Origin: Elusimicrobia bacterium RIFCSPLOWO2_12_FULL_59_9
Lineage (GTDB): Bacteria > Elusimicrobiota > Elusimicrobia > O2-12-FULL-59-9
Length of the DNA stretch: 10,663 nt
Direction: 5' to 3'
Assembly (NCBI GenBank): GCA_001800185.1
Contig: MGUX01000125.1
Location: forward strand, 1-10,663
Part shown: positions 1 through 6,850 of the stretch, in pieces
How the letters are laid out: each line of letters begins with the position of its first letter
Position numbering within the stretch: position 1 is the stretch's first letter
The notes under the pieces: model-generated
Database searches by the model: none
Seen by the model: the letters and a program-made list of their open reading frames with translations, nothing else
What the model was told of the DNA's origin: nothing
Made by a program: the position numbers and the translations under genes

Positions 1-228
1 CAAGAAGCGTTTGGATACTCTCCTGGTATAATTACGCTAATTCGCCCCCTGCGATTGAGTTTCAGCTATCTTCCAAAATTTATACTTCCTTGACCGTAAA
101 GGCATTTAACCGCGCTGTGCCGCTCCGCTTTTGACCCCCCGAAAATTTGGGTGGTTTGAAACTATGGATTGTTTATGCCGTCCCGAACCCGCCCCTTTTT
201 CTTAAATATCCTTATATAGACGCTTTAA
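1..228. other. Non-coding upstream region of polA
   Basis: This stretch is more AT-rich than the rest of the window and holds no convincing gene. One plus-strand frame is open from position 2 to a TAA at 29-31 and could be the last codons of an upstream gene, but ten codons are too few to judge. Another frame is open from 3 to 134 without any recognisable protein. An imperfect inverted repeat lies around 135-156, with C-rich and G-rich arms around an AT-rich loop, but no T-run follows it, so it is not called as a terminator. A pyrimidine-rich tract lies at about 190-203. Confidence 0.6.
24..32 (+). promoter_or_regulatory. Candidate extended -10 promoter
   Basis: The sequence TGGTATAAT contains a perfect -10 hexamer (27-32) preceded by the TGn extension. 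Extended -10 promoters can work without a good -35 box, and none is visible at the proper distance here. If used for polA, it would give a leader of about 190 bases. A second, weaker -10-like TATATA at 213-218 would place the transcript start almost at the polA ATG. Neither can be confirmed from sequence alone. Confidence 0.4.
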
Positions 229-2832
229 ATGCAAAAATTCTTTATATTTGACGCGCATGGGTATATGCATCGCGCCTACCATGCCCTGCCGCCGCTGACG
301 ACTTCCCAGGGCCAGCCTGTGGGAGCTCTTTATGGGTTCGCCAGAATGTTGCTTAAAGTGCTCAAAGAGCACCAGCCGGACTATCTTGCGGTGTGCTTCG
401 ACACCCCCGAACCGACGCATCGCCACAAACAATTCCCCGAATATAAGGCCACCCGCAAGAAGGCGGATGCGGAGCTTATCTCTCAACTGCCGCTTGCCGA
501 AGAGCTTGTGGGCGTCCTCGGGCTTCCTTCTCTTCGAAAACCGGGATATGAGGCCGACGACCTGATGGCGACTTTGGCGGAGAAAGCCGCCGCCGAGAAT
601 ATGGAAGTCGTCCTGGTGACGGAAGACAAGGACATCCTTCAGCTTTTGGGGCCCCAGACCCACGCTTTAAACAGCAAAGGCGATTTTATCGAGCTGGAGG
701 ACGTCAAGGAAAAATACGGGCTCTCTCCCGGCCAATTGGTGGATTTTTTCGCCCTGATGGGGGATTCCGTTGACAATGTGCCCGGGGTCCGGGGAATAGG
801 AAAAGTCGGGGCGGCCAAGCTCATCCGCAGTTATGGCAGCCTGGATTCCTTGCTGAAAGCCGTTTCAGAGAAACCCTCTGATTTTCCAAAGGCCGTCGCC
901 GAAAACCTGGCGCAGGGGCAGCAGCAGGCGCTCTTAAGCAGGGCACTCGTCACGCTGGAACGAAATGTTCCGTTTGAATTCCGCCTCGGCGATTTCAAAA
1001 GAAAGTCGGTGGAAGTCGAAACGGCCGTCCCTTTTCTGCAGCGCTTGGAATTTACCAGCTTTGCCAAGGAATATTTCAACAGCGCAAATTCCCATGCCGA
1101 AGCGCCCGATCCGATTCCGTTCAATAAATTTCTTGAAAAAGCCAAGGTGGAAAAGAGAGTTTCCGTGGCGGTCGTGCCCCCATCCGTCGCGGAAAGCCTG
1201 CTGCGGGAAGATGCCGGACTTTTGTGCGTCCTGGGACTTCCATCGGGCTCCGTCTCGCAGGTGAGAATCTCGGAGGAATCCACGACCGAGCGCCAGGGGC
1301 TCCTTCTCTTGCTGGCGGACGAAACGATCTCCAAAACGGGACAAGATTTCAAAACCATCCTTTTGCGTTTGCTGGACCTTGGTTTGGAAATCAAGGGGAC
1401 TTTGTTCGATACCATGCTGGCCGCCTATTGCGTGAATCCATCGCGGTCCAAGTATGATTTCGGGGAGCTGGCTCTGGAATATCTGGGGCGCCCTGCTCCC
1501 CGGGTGGAAGCGCAGGCTATGGCTCTTTTTGAGTCGCTTTGGCTTTTTGAATTGGCCGCCGCTTTGCAAGGCCAGATGGCCCAAAAGGGCGTCGAGGCTT
1601 TGTTTTGGCAAATGGAGATGCCCGTGATGCGGATTTTGGCCGAAATGCAGCGCGCCGGCATACAGGTGGATCGGGCCTATTTGGAGCGCCTTTCGGTTGA
1701 ATTTAGCGACCGGATCGAGGGTCTGCGCCGGGAGCTCGAGGCGATGGCGGGCGGTGCGGTGAATTTTAACTCTCCCAAGCAGATCGGGCAACTGCTTTTT
1801 GAGAAATTCGGGCTCCCCGCTATGCGCAAGACCAAAACCGGCTATTCCACCGATGAAGATACGCTGAGCGCGCTGAGCGCCAGCCATCCCTTTCCAGGCA
1901 AGCTGCTGCAGTACCGCGAGCTCATGAAGCTGCGTTCGACGTACGTTGAGGGCCTTCTCAAGGAGATTTCTCCGGAAACGGGACGCATCCACACCCATTT
2001 CAACCAAACCGGGACCGCCACCGGACGCCTCTCCAGCGCGCATCCCAATTTGCAAAATATCCCCATCCGGACGGAAATGGGGCTAAAAGTGCGCCGCGCT
2101 TTTGTCCCCGCCCAAGGCAAGATGTTTTTGGCCCTGGATTACTCCCAAGTCGATCTTCGTTCCCTGGCGCATGTCTCCGAAGATAAGGCGTTGTGCGAGG
2201 TTTTTTCTCGGGGCGGAGATGTGCATACGCAAACGGCGTGCGATCTGTTCCAGGTTTCCCCCAAGGAGGTGACGCCGGAGATGCGCCGGAAAGCCAAGGC
2301 CGTCAATTTTGGGGTGGTTTACGGCCAAACGCCCTACGGGCTATCTCAAGAGTTGGGCATTCCCGTCAAGGAGGCGGAGGCGTATATCAAGCAGTATTTT
2401 GAAAAATATGCGGGGGTGGCCGCTTGGACCGCGAAAAGCCTGGAAGAGGCCCGTCAAAAGGGGCTCGTCCGAACGATTTCCGGACGCTTGAGGTATTTGC
2501 CTGAGTTGAACTCCAAGAATGCCGCGGTGCGCGGCTTCGCCGAGCGCGCCGCGCTCAACACGCCGATACAGGGAAGCTCGGCGGACATCATCAAGCAGGC
2601 CATGATCCGCATCGGCGGCGGGCTCAAAACCGAAAAGCGGTTTGCGGGCGCCGCGATGCTGCTGCAGATTCATGACGATTTGCTCTTTGAGGTTCCCGAA
2701 GAGGATGTCGCCGCGCTTGCAGATTGGGCGCGCCTGCAGATGGAGCAGGCGGTTCGATTGAAAGTGCCGGTTTCGGTCACCGCCAAAGCGGGGCCCAACT
2801 GGCAGGACATGCGCCCGTTGGGGAACATTTGA
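229..2832 (+). CDS. polA: DNA polymerase I
   Basis: Family A DNA polymerase of 867 aa, a usual length, for Okazaki-fragment processing and repair synthesis. The 5'-nuclease domain (about 1-285) keeps its metal-binding acids: D8, D58, the YEADD box at 107-111, TEDKD at 131-135 and GDSVDN at 178-183. The middle domain (about 300-470) resembles the 3'-5' exonuclease fold but lacks the DxE, exo II Asp and YxxxD residues, so proofreading is probably absent. The polymerase domain shows TGTATGRLSS (594-603), motif A DYSQVDLR (637-644), the O-helix R686/K690/F694/Y698 and motif C HDD (815-817). Family members normally have Glu at the equivalents of D642 and D817. The in-frame TAA at 226-228 makes ATG 229 the first possible start, and the first beta strand begins at once, so a later start is unlikely. 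No Shine-Dalgarno sequence is visible. Identification is secure. Confidence 0.98.
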   Translation: MQKFFIFDAHGYMHRAYHALPPLTTSQGQPVGALYGFARMLLKVLKEHQPDYLAVCFDTPEPTHRHKQFPEYKATRKKADAELISQLPLAEELVGVLGLPSLRKPGYEADDLMATLAEKAAAENMEVVLVTEDKDILQLLGPQTHALNSKGDFIELEDVKEKYGLSPGQLVDFFALMGDSVDNVPGVRGIGKVGAAKLIRSYGSLDSLLKAVSEKPSDFPKAVAENLAQGQQQALLSRALVTLERNVPFEFRLGDFKRKSVEVETAVPFLQRLEFTSFAKEYFNSANSHAEAPDPIPFNKFLEKAKVEKRVSVAVVPPSVAESLLREDAGLLCVLGLPSGSVSQVRISEESTTERQGLLLLLADETISKTGQDFKTILLRLLDLGLEIKGTLFDTMLAAYCVNPSRSKYDFGELALEYLGRPAPRVEAQAMALFESLWLFELAAALQGQMAQKGVEALFWQMEMPVMRILAEMQRAGIQVDRAYLERLSVEFSDRIEGLRRELEAMAGGAVNFNSPKQIGQLLFEKFGLPAMRKTKTGYSTDEDTLSALSASHPFPGKLLQYRELMKLRSTYVEGLLKEISPETGRIHTHFNQTGTATGRLSSAHPNLQNIPIRTEMGLKVRRAFVPAQGKMFLALDYSQVDLRSLAHVSEDKALCEVFSRGGDVHTQTACDLFQVSPKEVTPEMRRKAKAVNFGVVYGQTPYGLSQELGIPVKEAEAYIKQYFEKYAGVAAWTAKSLEEARQKGLVRTISGRLRYLPELNSKNAAVRGFAERAALNTPIQGSSADIIKQAMIRIGGGLKTEKRFAGAAMLLQIHDDLLFEVPEEDVAALADWARLQMEQAVRLKVPVSVTAKAGPNWQDMRPLGNI

Positions 2833-2860
2833 TGGCTGGTTTCGCGGGTCGAGGAAAATC

Positions 2861-3655
2861 ATGACGCCTGCCGTTCAAGCGTTGATGGCGGCCAATGTCG
2901 GCGTTTATTTCCTCCAAATGCTGGTGGGACCCGACATGACCGGGATTTTTGGCTTGGTTCCGCTGCGCATCAGCAAGAATTTATGGCTCTGGCAAATGGT
3001 GTCCTATCTTTTCCTGCATGGCAGCGCGATGCACCTCTTTTTCAATTTGTTCGCCCTGTGGATGTTCGGCCGGGTGGTGGAGGCCAATTGGGGGGCCCGG
3101 GAATTTCTGAAATACTATTTTATCACCGGTCTTGGCGCCGCCCTTTTGAGCGTGGCGACTTCGCCATTTTCGCCGGTGCCGGTGATCGGGGCTTCCGGCG
3201 CGGTTTATGGCCTCCTGGTCGCTTTCGCCATGTTGTATCCCGATGCGACGATCTACCTTTACTTTCTAATTCCGATGTCGGCCAGGCAATTGGCCATTCT
3301 TTTCGGGGTCATCGAGTTTGTGTCAATTCCATCGAGCCCCGGAATCGCGCGCTTTGCGCACCTCGGGGGAATGATTACCGGTTTTGTCTACCTCCGCTGG
3401 TGGTGGAAAGCCAGAATTTATGGGAAGCATTGGCTGGGCGAGATGTGGAGCTCCATGAAAAACGCGGGCGCCTCCTCCGCGTTGAAGCGGGGCAAACCCC
3501 GCTTCCGGAGGCCGTCGCGCGCCGAAAAGAAGGACGATGTGACGATGGAGGAAGTCGATCATATTTTAGACAAAATCCTGGTTAAAGGCATCGATTCGTT
3601 GACGGACAGAGAGCGCGAAATCATGCGCCAATATTCGTCCCGGCACAAGGGGTGA
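2861..3655 (+). CDS. Rhomboid family intramembrane serine protease
   Basis: Polytopic membrane protein of 264 aa with the rhomboid core. The conserved H53, H58 and N62 lie in the second membrane segment, the nucleophile serine is S112 in GASG, and the catalytic histidine is H167 in HLGG. The Ser-His dyad is complete, so an active protease that cleaves substrates within or next to the membrane is predicted; the substrate is unknown. After the last membrane segment (about 168-185) there is a basic cytoplasmic linker (about 205-225). A short acidic/helical end at about 230-258 contains ILDKI and GIDSLTDRERE and resembles the small C-terminal domain (DUF6576 type) of many bacterial rhomboids. GAGG at 2851-2854 is a good ribosome-binding site for ATG 2861. 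The gene starts 28 bases after polA and ends 4 bases before coaE, so it is likely co-transcribed with both. Confidence 0.93.
   Translation: MTPAVQALMAANVGVYFLQMLVGPDMTGIFGLVPLRISKNLWLWQMVSYLFLHGSAMHLFFNLFALWMFGRVVEANWGAREFLKYYFITGLGAALLSVATSPFSPVPVIGASGAVYGLLVAFAMLYPDATIYLYFLIPMSARQLAILFGVIEFVSIPSSPGIARFAHLGGMITGFVYLRWWWKARIYGKHWLGEMWSSMKNAGASSALKRGKPRFRRPSRAEKKDDVTMEEVDHILDKILVKGIDSLTDREREIMRQYSSRHKG
3647..3652 (+). promoter_or_regulatory. Shine-Dalgarno that decides the coaE GTG start
   Basis: AAGGGG lies seven bases before GTG 3660 but nineteen before the next in-frame candidate, ATG 3672. This favours the GTG. The site overlaps the end of the rhomboid gene, whose TGA is at 3653-3655. Confidence 0.65.
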
Positions 3656-3659
3656 GTGA

Positions 3660-4268
3660 GTGAAGAGAAAGATGGTGGTGGCTTTGACGGGAGGAATCGG
3701 CAGCGGGAAGACCACCTTTTTGGATGCGGTCAAATCCTTGGGCGCCGAAGGCATCAGTTGTGACGAGATCGTCCACGGCGAGTTGCGCTCTCCCGTCGTA
3801 AGGGCCAAGCTTCGTAAAATCTTCGGCGCTGGAATATTTGATTCCCGCGGCCAAGTCGACCGCTCCGCATTGGGAAATATCGCCTTTGGACGCCGTCGCT
3901 TGCTGCGGAGGCTTGAAAATATTCTGCACAAGCGGGTGGTCCGGCAGGCCCAAGACCGGGCCCGCCGCACGAGAAAGCCGCTTATTTTTGTGGATGTGCC
4001 GCTTCTTTTTGAGGCGGGTCCGCGCCTTTGGAAAGCCGATTTTTTTGAGATGACGGTGGTCGTATGGGCCCCGCGGCGGGCGAGGATCCGCTGGATTGAG
4101 AAGCGCAGCGGCCTGAGCCGTTCCGAAATCCTGAAGCGAATGAATTTGCAGATGCCGTTGGAAGAAAAAGTCAAGCTGGCGGATGTCGTTGTGGATAATT
4201 CTCGGTCCGTGCCGGATCTAAGACGCCGCGCACGCAATCTTTATGGAAACCTGGAGCAAATGCTATGA
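3660..4268 (+). CDS. coaE: Dephospho-CoA kinase
   Basis: Enzyme of 202 aa, the usual size, which phosphorylates the ribose 3'-hydroxyl of dephospho-CoA with ATP in the last step of coenzyme A synthesis in the cytoplasm. The P-loop GGIGSGKTT is at 11-19. The substrate-site aspartate is D35 (CDEIVH), where the family usually reads DAD. The LID-region element LENILHKRV (about 85-93) has Lys where most members have Pro (LHP). VDVPLLFEAG (about 111-120) is a further family signature, and the end carries the usual VVVDNSRSVPDL pattern. The gene begins with GTG, chosen because of the Shine-Dalgarno at 3647-3652. It overlaps rho by four bases (ATGA), which implies translational coupling. Identification is secure; the exact start is fairly sure. 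Confidence 0.96.
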   Translation: MKRKMVVALTGGIGSGKTTFLDAVKSLGAEGISCDEIVHGELRSPVVRAKLRKIFGAGIFDSRGQVDRSALGNIAFGRRRLLRRLENILHKRVVRQAQDRARRTRKPLIFVDVPLLFEAGPRLWKADFFEMTVVVWAPRRARIRWIEKRSGLSRSEILKRMNLQMPLEEKVKLADVVVDNSRSVPDLRRRARNLYGNLEQML

Positions 4269-5590
4269 CACGCAAACCGGAGCAGCCTGGAGGGGACGAT
4301 CCCATGGTGGACAAAAAGCCTGATGAAGAAGTGGTGTGGTCTAAAATGACCATGCCGGAATTATTGGAACTTGCGAAAGAAAAGAAGATCGAAGGGTTTG
4401 CCGGCCTTCGGAAGCCGGAGTTGATCGCCGCGATACTCGGCAGCAAAGCCAAGGAAAACGGCAACATCTACGACGAGGGGGTATTGGAAGTTCTTCCAGA
4501 CGGCTTCGGTTTTTTGCGCTCGACGGCCTATAATTATCTGCCCTGTCCGGACGATATTTATATTTCTCCTTCGCAAATCAAAAAATTCGGGTTGCGCAAG
4601 GGGGACACGGTCGCGGGATATGTGCGGCCGCCCAAAGACGGGGAGAGGTTTTTCGCGCTTCTGCAGGTCAAAAGCGTCAACGGAGTGACGCCGGAAGCCC
4701 TGAGAGAGCGCACCCTTTTTGAAAATCTCACGCCGCTGCACCCGACCAAGCGGTTCAACGCGGAGACCGCCAAGGGGGAATTAATCGGCAGGACCATCAA
4801 CCTGATTTCCCCCATCGGACAGGGGCAGCGGGGATTGATCGTGGCGGCTCCCAAAACCGGAAAGACGATCATGCTGCAGAAGATCGCCAACGCCTTGATG
4901 GAAAATCACCCCGAGGTCGTTCTTATGGTGCTTCTGATCGATGAAAGGCCTGAGGAGGTGACGGACATGCGGCGCTCCGTCAAGGGGGAAGTGATCGCTT
5001 CCACCTTTGACGAACCCTCCGACCGCCACGTCCAAGTCGCGGAGATGGTCCTGGAGAAAGCGAGGCGATTGGTCGAGCACAAAAAGGACGTGGTCATACT
5101 CTTGGATTCGATCACCCGTCTGGCCCGCGCTTACAATACCATCACCCCCTCCAGCGGCCGGGTTCTCTCCGGCGGCTTGGAGTCCACCTCTCTGCAAAGA
5201 CCCAAGCGCTTCTTCGGCGCCGCCCGCAACGTGGAGGAAGGCGGCAGCTTGAGCATCATCGCCACGGCTCTTGTCGAAACGGGAAGCCGCATGGATGACG
5301 TCATATTTGAGGAATTTAAGGGCACCGGCAATATGGAGATTTACTTGGACCGCAAGCTGGCCGACCGTCGAATCTTTCCGTCCATTGATATCAACCGTTC
5401 CGGCACGCGGAAAGAGGAATTGCTTCTCTCCGAGGATGAGCTCAACAAGGTGTGGATTCTGCGGAAATTGCTTGCATCCTCATCGACGACCGACGCCATG
5501 GAACTTCTGTTGGAAAAGCTATCGGCCACCAAGTCCAATAAGGATTTTCTCAAGTCCATGGAAATGTCGAGCTTGGCGAGCAGCCGTTGA
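4265..5590 (+). CDS. rho: Transcription termination factor Rho
   Basis: Hexameric RNA-dependent ATPase/helicase of 441 aa that ends transcription of untranslated RNA. It has a helical Rho-N domain (about 28-60). The OSB/CSD RNA-binding domain (about 68-138) includes the RNP-like GFGFLR at 80-85. The RecA-type motor shows Walker A APKTGKT at 195-201, DERPEEV at 226-232, Walker B VVILLDS at 276-282, the Q-loop region LSGGLES near 301-307 and the R-loop GTGNMEI at 353-359. All core elements look intact. The N-terminal extension before Rho-N is short (about 27 aa), with no long disordered insertion as in some phyla. ATG 4265 overlaps the coaE stop, and GGAG at 4253-4256 serves as its ribosome-binding site. 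A later ATG at 4304 would also keep the whole Rho-N domain, so the start is likely but not certain. Confidence 0.98.
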   Translation: MTRKPEQPGGDDPMVDKKPDEEVVWSKMTMPELLELAKEKKIEGFAGLRKPELIAAILGSKAKENGNIYDEGVLEVLPDGFGFLRSTAYNYLPCPDDIYISPSQIKKFGLRKGDTVAGYVRPPKDGERFFALLQVKSVNGVTPEALRERTLFENLTPLHPTKRFNAETAKGELIGRTINLISPIGQGQRGLIVAAPKTGKTIMLQKIANALMENHPEVVLMVLLIDERPEEVTDMRRSVKGEVIASTFDEPSDRHVQVAEMVLEKARRLVEHKKDVVILLDSITRLARAYNTITPSSGRVLSGGLESTSLQRPKRFFGAARNVEEGGSLSIIATALVETGSRMDDVIFEEFKGTGNMEIYLDRKLADRRIFPSIDINRSGTRKEELLLSEDELNKVWILRKLLASSSTTDAMELLLEKLSATKSNKDFLKSMEMSSLASSR

Positions 5591-5736
5591 GCGACTTAGG
5601 ACCCATTGGTCCTACGTCGACGTAGGTCTTTTACTCGTCGTATCGCGCCCGGAAGGCCCATGCGTCGTCCGTCGTGGATGGGTTAGAATTATAGTGTCGG
5701 CGCTCGACGGCTTTCAGCCATGCGCCGGCGCGACGC
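5591..5736 (+). other. Intergenic region between rho and the M23 gene
   Basis: A gap of 146 bases with more structure than the other junctions. It begins with two overlapping palindromes (5597-5626) and continues with many CGTCG/CGACG pentamers. TAGAAT at 5684-5689 and TATAGT at 5690-5695 look like weak -10 boxes without any matching -35 sequence. A GCGCCGGCGC palindrome lies at 5722-5731, right before the next start codon. No Shine-Dalgarno is seen before ATG 5737. I do not recognise a known riboswitch or RNA gene. Confidence 0.5.
5597..5632 (+). terminator. Overlapping palindromes after rho; possible terminator or attenuator
   Basis: Hairpin A has arms TAGGACC (5597-5603) and GGTCCTA (5608-5614) with a CATT loop. 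Hairpin B is the perfect 16-base palindrome CCTACGTCGACGTAGG (5611-5626), which can fold as a six-pair stem with a TCGA loop. TCTTTT follows at 5627-5632. B with this short T-tract could be an intrinsic terminator. A and B share 5611-5614, so they cannot both form fully; this is the geometry of an antiterminator/terminator pair. It may also be one copy of a dispersed repeat. The function is inferred. Confidence 0.45.
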
Positions 5737-6468
5737 ATGTTGAAGTTTATCATAAGCTTATTTTCGGGCAGCCTGTTTCTGGCGTGGACGGCGCTGCCGA
5801 TGCCGGCTCAGCCGGAAAGTTCTTTTGACTTTTCGGTCCGCAGTTTGGAAACCCGCGGAGCGAATCGGCTTGCTCAGGAGCCGCTTGAGCCGCATGGCCT
5901 CTTGGGGCGGCGGCTGCGCGCGTCCTTGGTCCAAGCCAATCAATTGCCGCCCAGCGTGGTCAAAAGAGACTTATCGTTATCGCCGGCGCGTGATTTTTGG
6001 GTTCCCCGCGATTTTTTAAATTCCAAAAGTTTCCTTTTTCCGCTTAAAGGCGGTCTTCATCAAATCAGCTCCTCTTACGGCAACCGCATCCATCCTATTT
6101 TCGGCTATCGACATTTCCACAAAGGGTGGGATATCCCGGGGACAAGGGGAACTTCGGTTTATCCCTCCCGGAGCGGCGCCGTCGTCTCCGCCGGCTGGCG
6201 AAAAGGTTACGGCTTGACCGTCGTGGTCCGCCATGAAGACGGCGTCATGACCCTTTACGGCCATTTGAGCCATATTATGGTCAAGCGGGGGGAGCAAGTG
6301 TCCCGGGGACTGACTCGGATCGGCCGGGTGGGCTCCACGGGTCTTTCAACGGGCCCGCATCTGCATTTTGAGGTTTTAGATCGCCACAATAATCCTCTCA
6401 ATCCGCGAAGTTTCCTCTTGACCCGCGGCGGGGCGACGGCGCGAAAAAGCGTCTTGTCCGGCCGTTGA
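5737..6468 (+). CDS. Secreted M23-family peptidoglycan endopeptidase
   Basis: Protein of 243 aa with a signal peptide: a lysine at position 3, a hydrophobic core at about 4-20 and a probable cleavage site after PMPA near 21-24. After a linker of unknown fold comes an M23 (LytM-type) domain from about 105 to 225. The zinc ligands H128 and D132 (HKGWD) and H210 (HLH) are present, together with the catalytic histidines H176 (YGHLS) and H208. The site is therefore complete, and an active enzyme cutting peptide cross-links in peptidoglycan outside the cytoplasmic membrane is predicted. No LysM or coiled-coil domain is seen. The signal peptide supports ATG 5737, although there is no Shine-Dalgarno, and an in-frame TAG at 5692-5694 excludes a long extension. 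It lies between rho and rpmE. Family assignment is firm; the exact cellular role (division, growth or remodelling) is unknown. Confidence 0.93.
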   Translation: MLKFIISLFSGSLFLAWTALPMPAQPESSFDFSVRSLETRGANRLAQEPLEPHGLLGRRLRASLVQANQLPPSVVKRDLSLSPARDFWVPRDFLNSKSFLFPLKGGLHQISSSYGNRIHPIFGYRHFHKGWDIPGTRGTSVYPSRSGAVVSAGWRKGYGLTVVVRHEDGVMTLYGHLSHIMVKRGEQVSRGLTRIGRVGSTGLSTGPHLHFEVLDRHNNPLNPRSFLLTRGGATARKSVLSGR

Positions 6469-6507
6469 AAAAATGGTTAAATAAAGACACGAAAGCTGGG
6501 AGCCTTT

Positions 6508-6849
6508 ATGAAGCCGGACATACACCCGCGTTATGAAATCAGCCAAGTGACCTGCGCTTGCGGCAACGCTTTTACCACCCGCTCGACCCTCCCGGTCATC
6601 AAGCTGGAAATTTGTTCCGCCTGCCATCCCTTCTTCACGGGGCGCCAGAAGCTTTTGGATACGGCCGGCCGGTTGGAGCGCTTCCAAAAACGATTCGCGA
6701 AAACCGAAGGCCGCATGGTGGCGCGCAAGAATAAAGTCGGCAAAAAGAATCTGGTCGCGATCGCCCCCGCCAAAAAAATGATGACCACGGCTCCCCGCAA
6801 AAGAGCCGAGAAGGAAACGAAGGAAAAAAAGTCGAAGCCGAAAGCTTAG
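6508..6849 (+). CDS. rpmE: 50S ribosomal protein L31, with basic C-terminal tail
   Basis: Large-subunit ribosomal protein of 113 aa. The first ~70 residues match L31: KPDIHPRYE near the start, the zinc-binding cysteines C16, C18, C36 and C39, and CHPFFTGRQK at 39-48, followed by GRLERFQKRF. With all four cysteines this is the zinc-containing (C+) form. The usual protein ends at about 70 residues; here about 43 more follow, rich in Lys, Ala and Arg with little apparent fold. The tail stays in frame to the stop and is not an obvious frameshift product. GGGAG at 6498-6502 is a good ribosome-binding site. The gene ends with TAG directly followed by TAA. The rho - rpmE neighbourhood is common in other bacteria. 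Identification of the core is secure. Confidence 0.95.
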   Translation: MKPDIHPRYEISQVTCACGNAFTTRSTLPVIKLEICSACHPFFTGRQKLLDTAGRLERFQKRFAKTEGRMVARKNKVGKKNLVAIAPAKKMMTTAPRKRAEKETKEKKSKPKA

Positions 6850-6850
6850 T

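Noticed and set aside
2..31. Possible last codons (KKRLDTLLV) of an upstream gene
   Set aside because: Too short to tell from chance. TATAAT at 27-32 overlaps the supposed stop, and no other evidence is available.
934..2055. Minus-strand frame of 373 codons opposite polA
   Set aside because: Antisense to intact polA; the sequence is compositionally odd and no family is recognisable.
5271..5828. Plus-strand frame of 185 codons overlapping the end of rho and the M23 start
   Set aside because: Out of frame with both real genes, with Trp/Arg-rich content and no domain. It crosses the palindromes and is a shadow.
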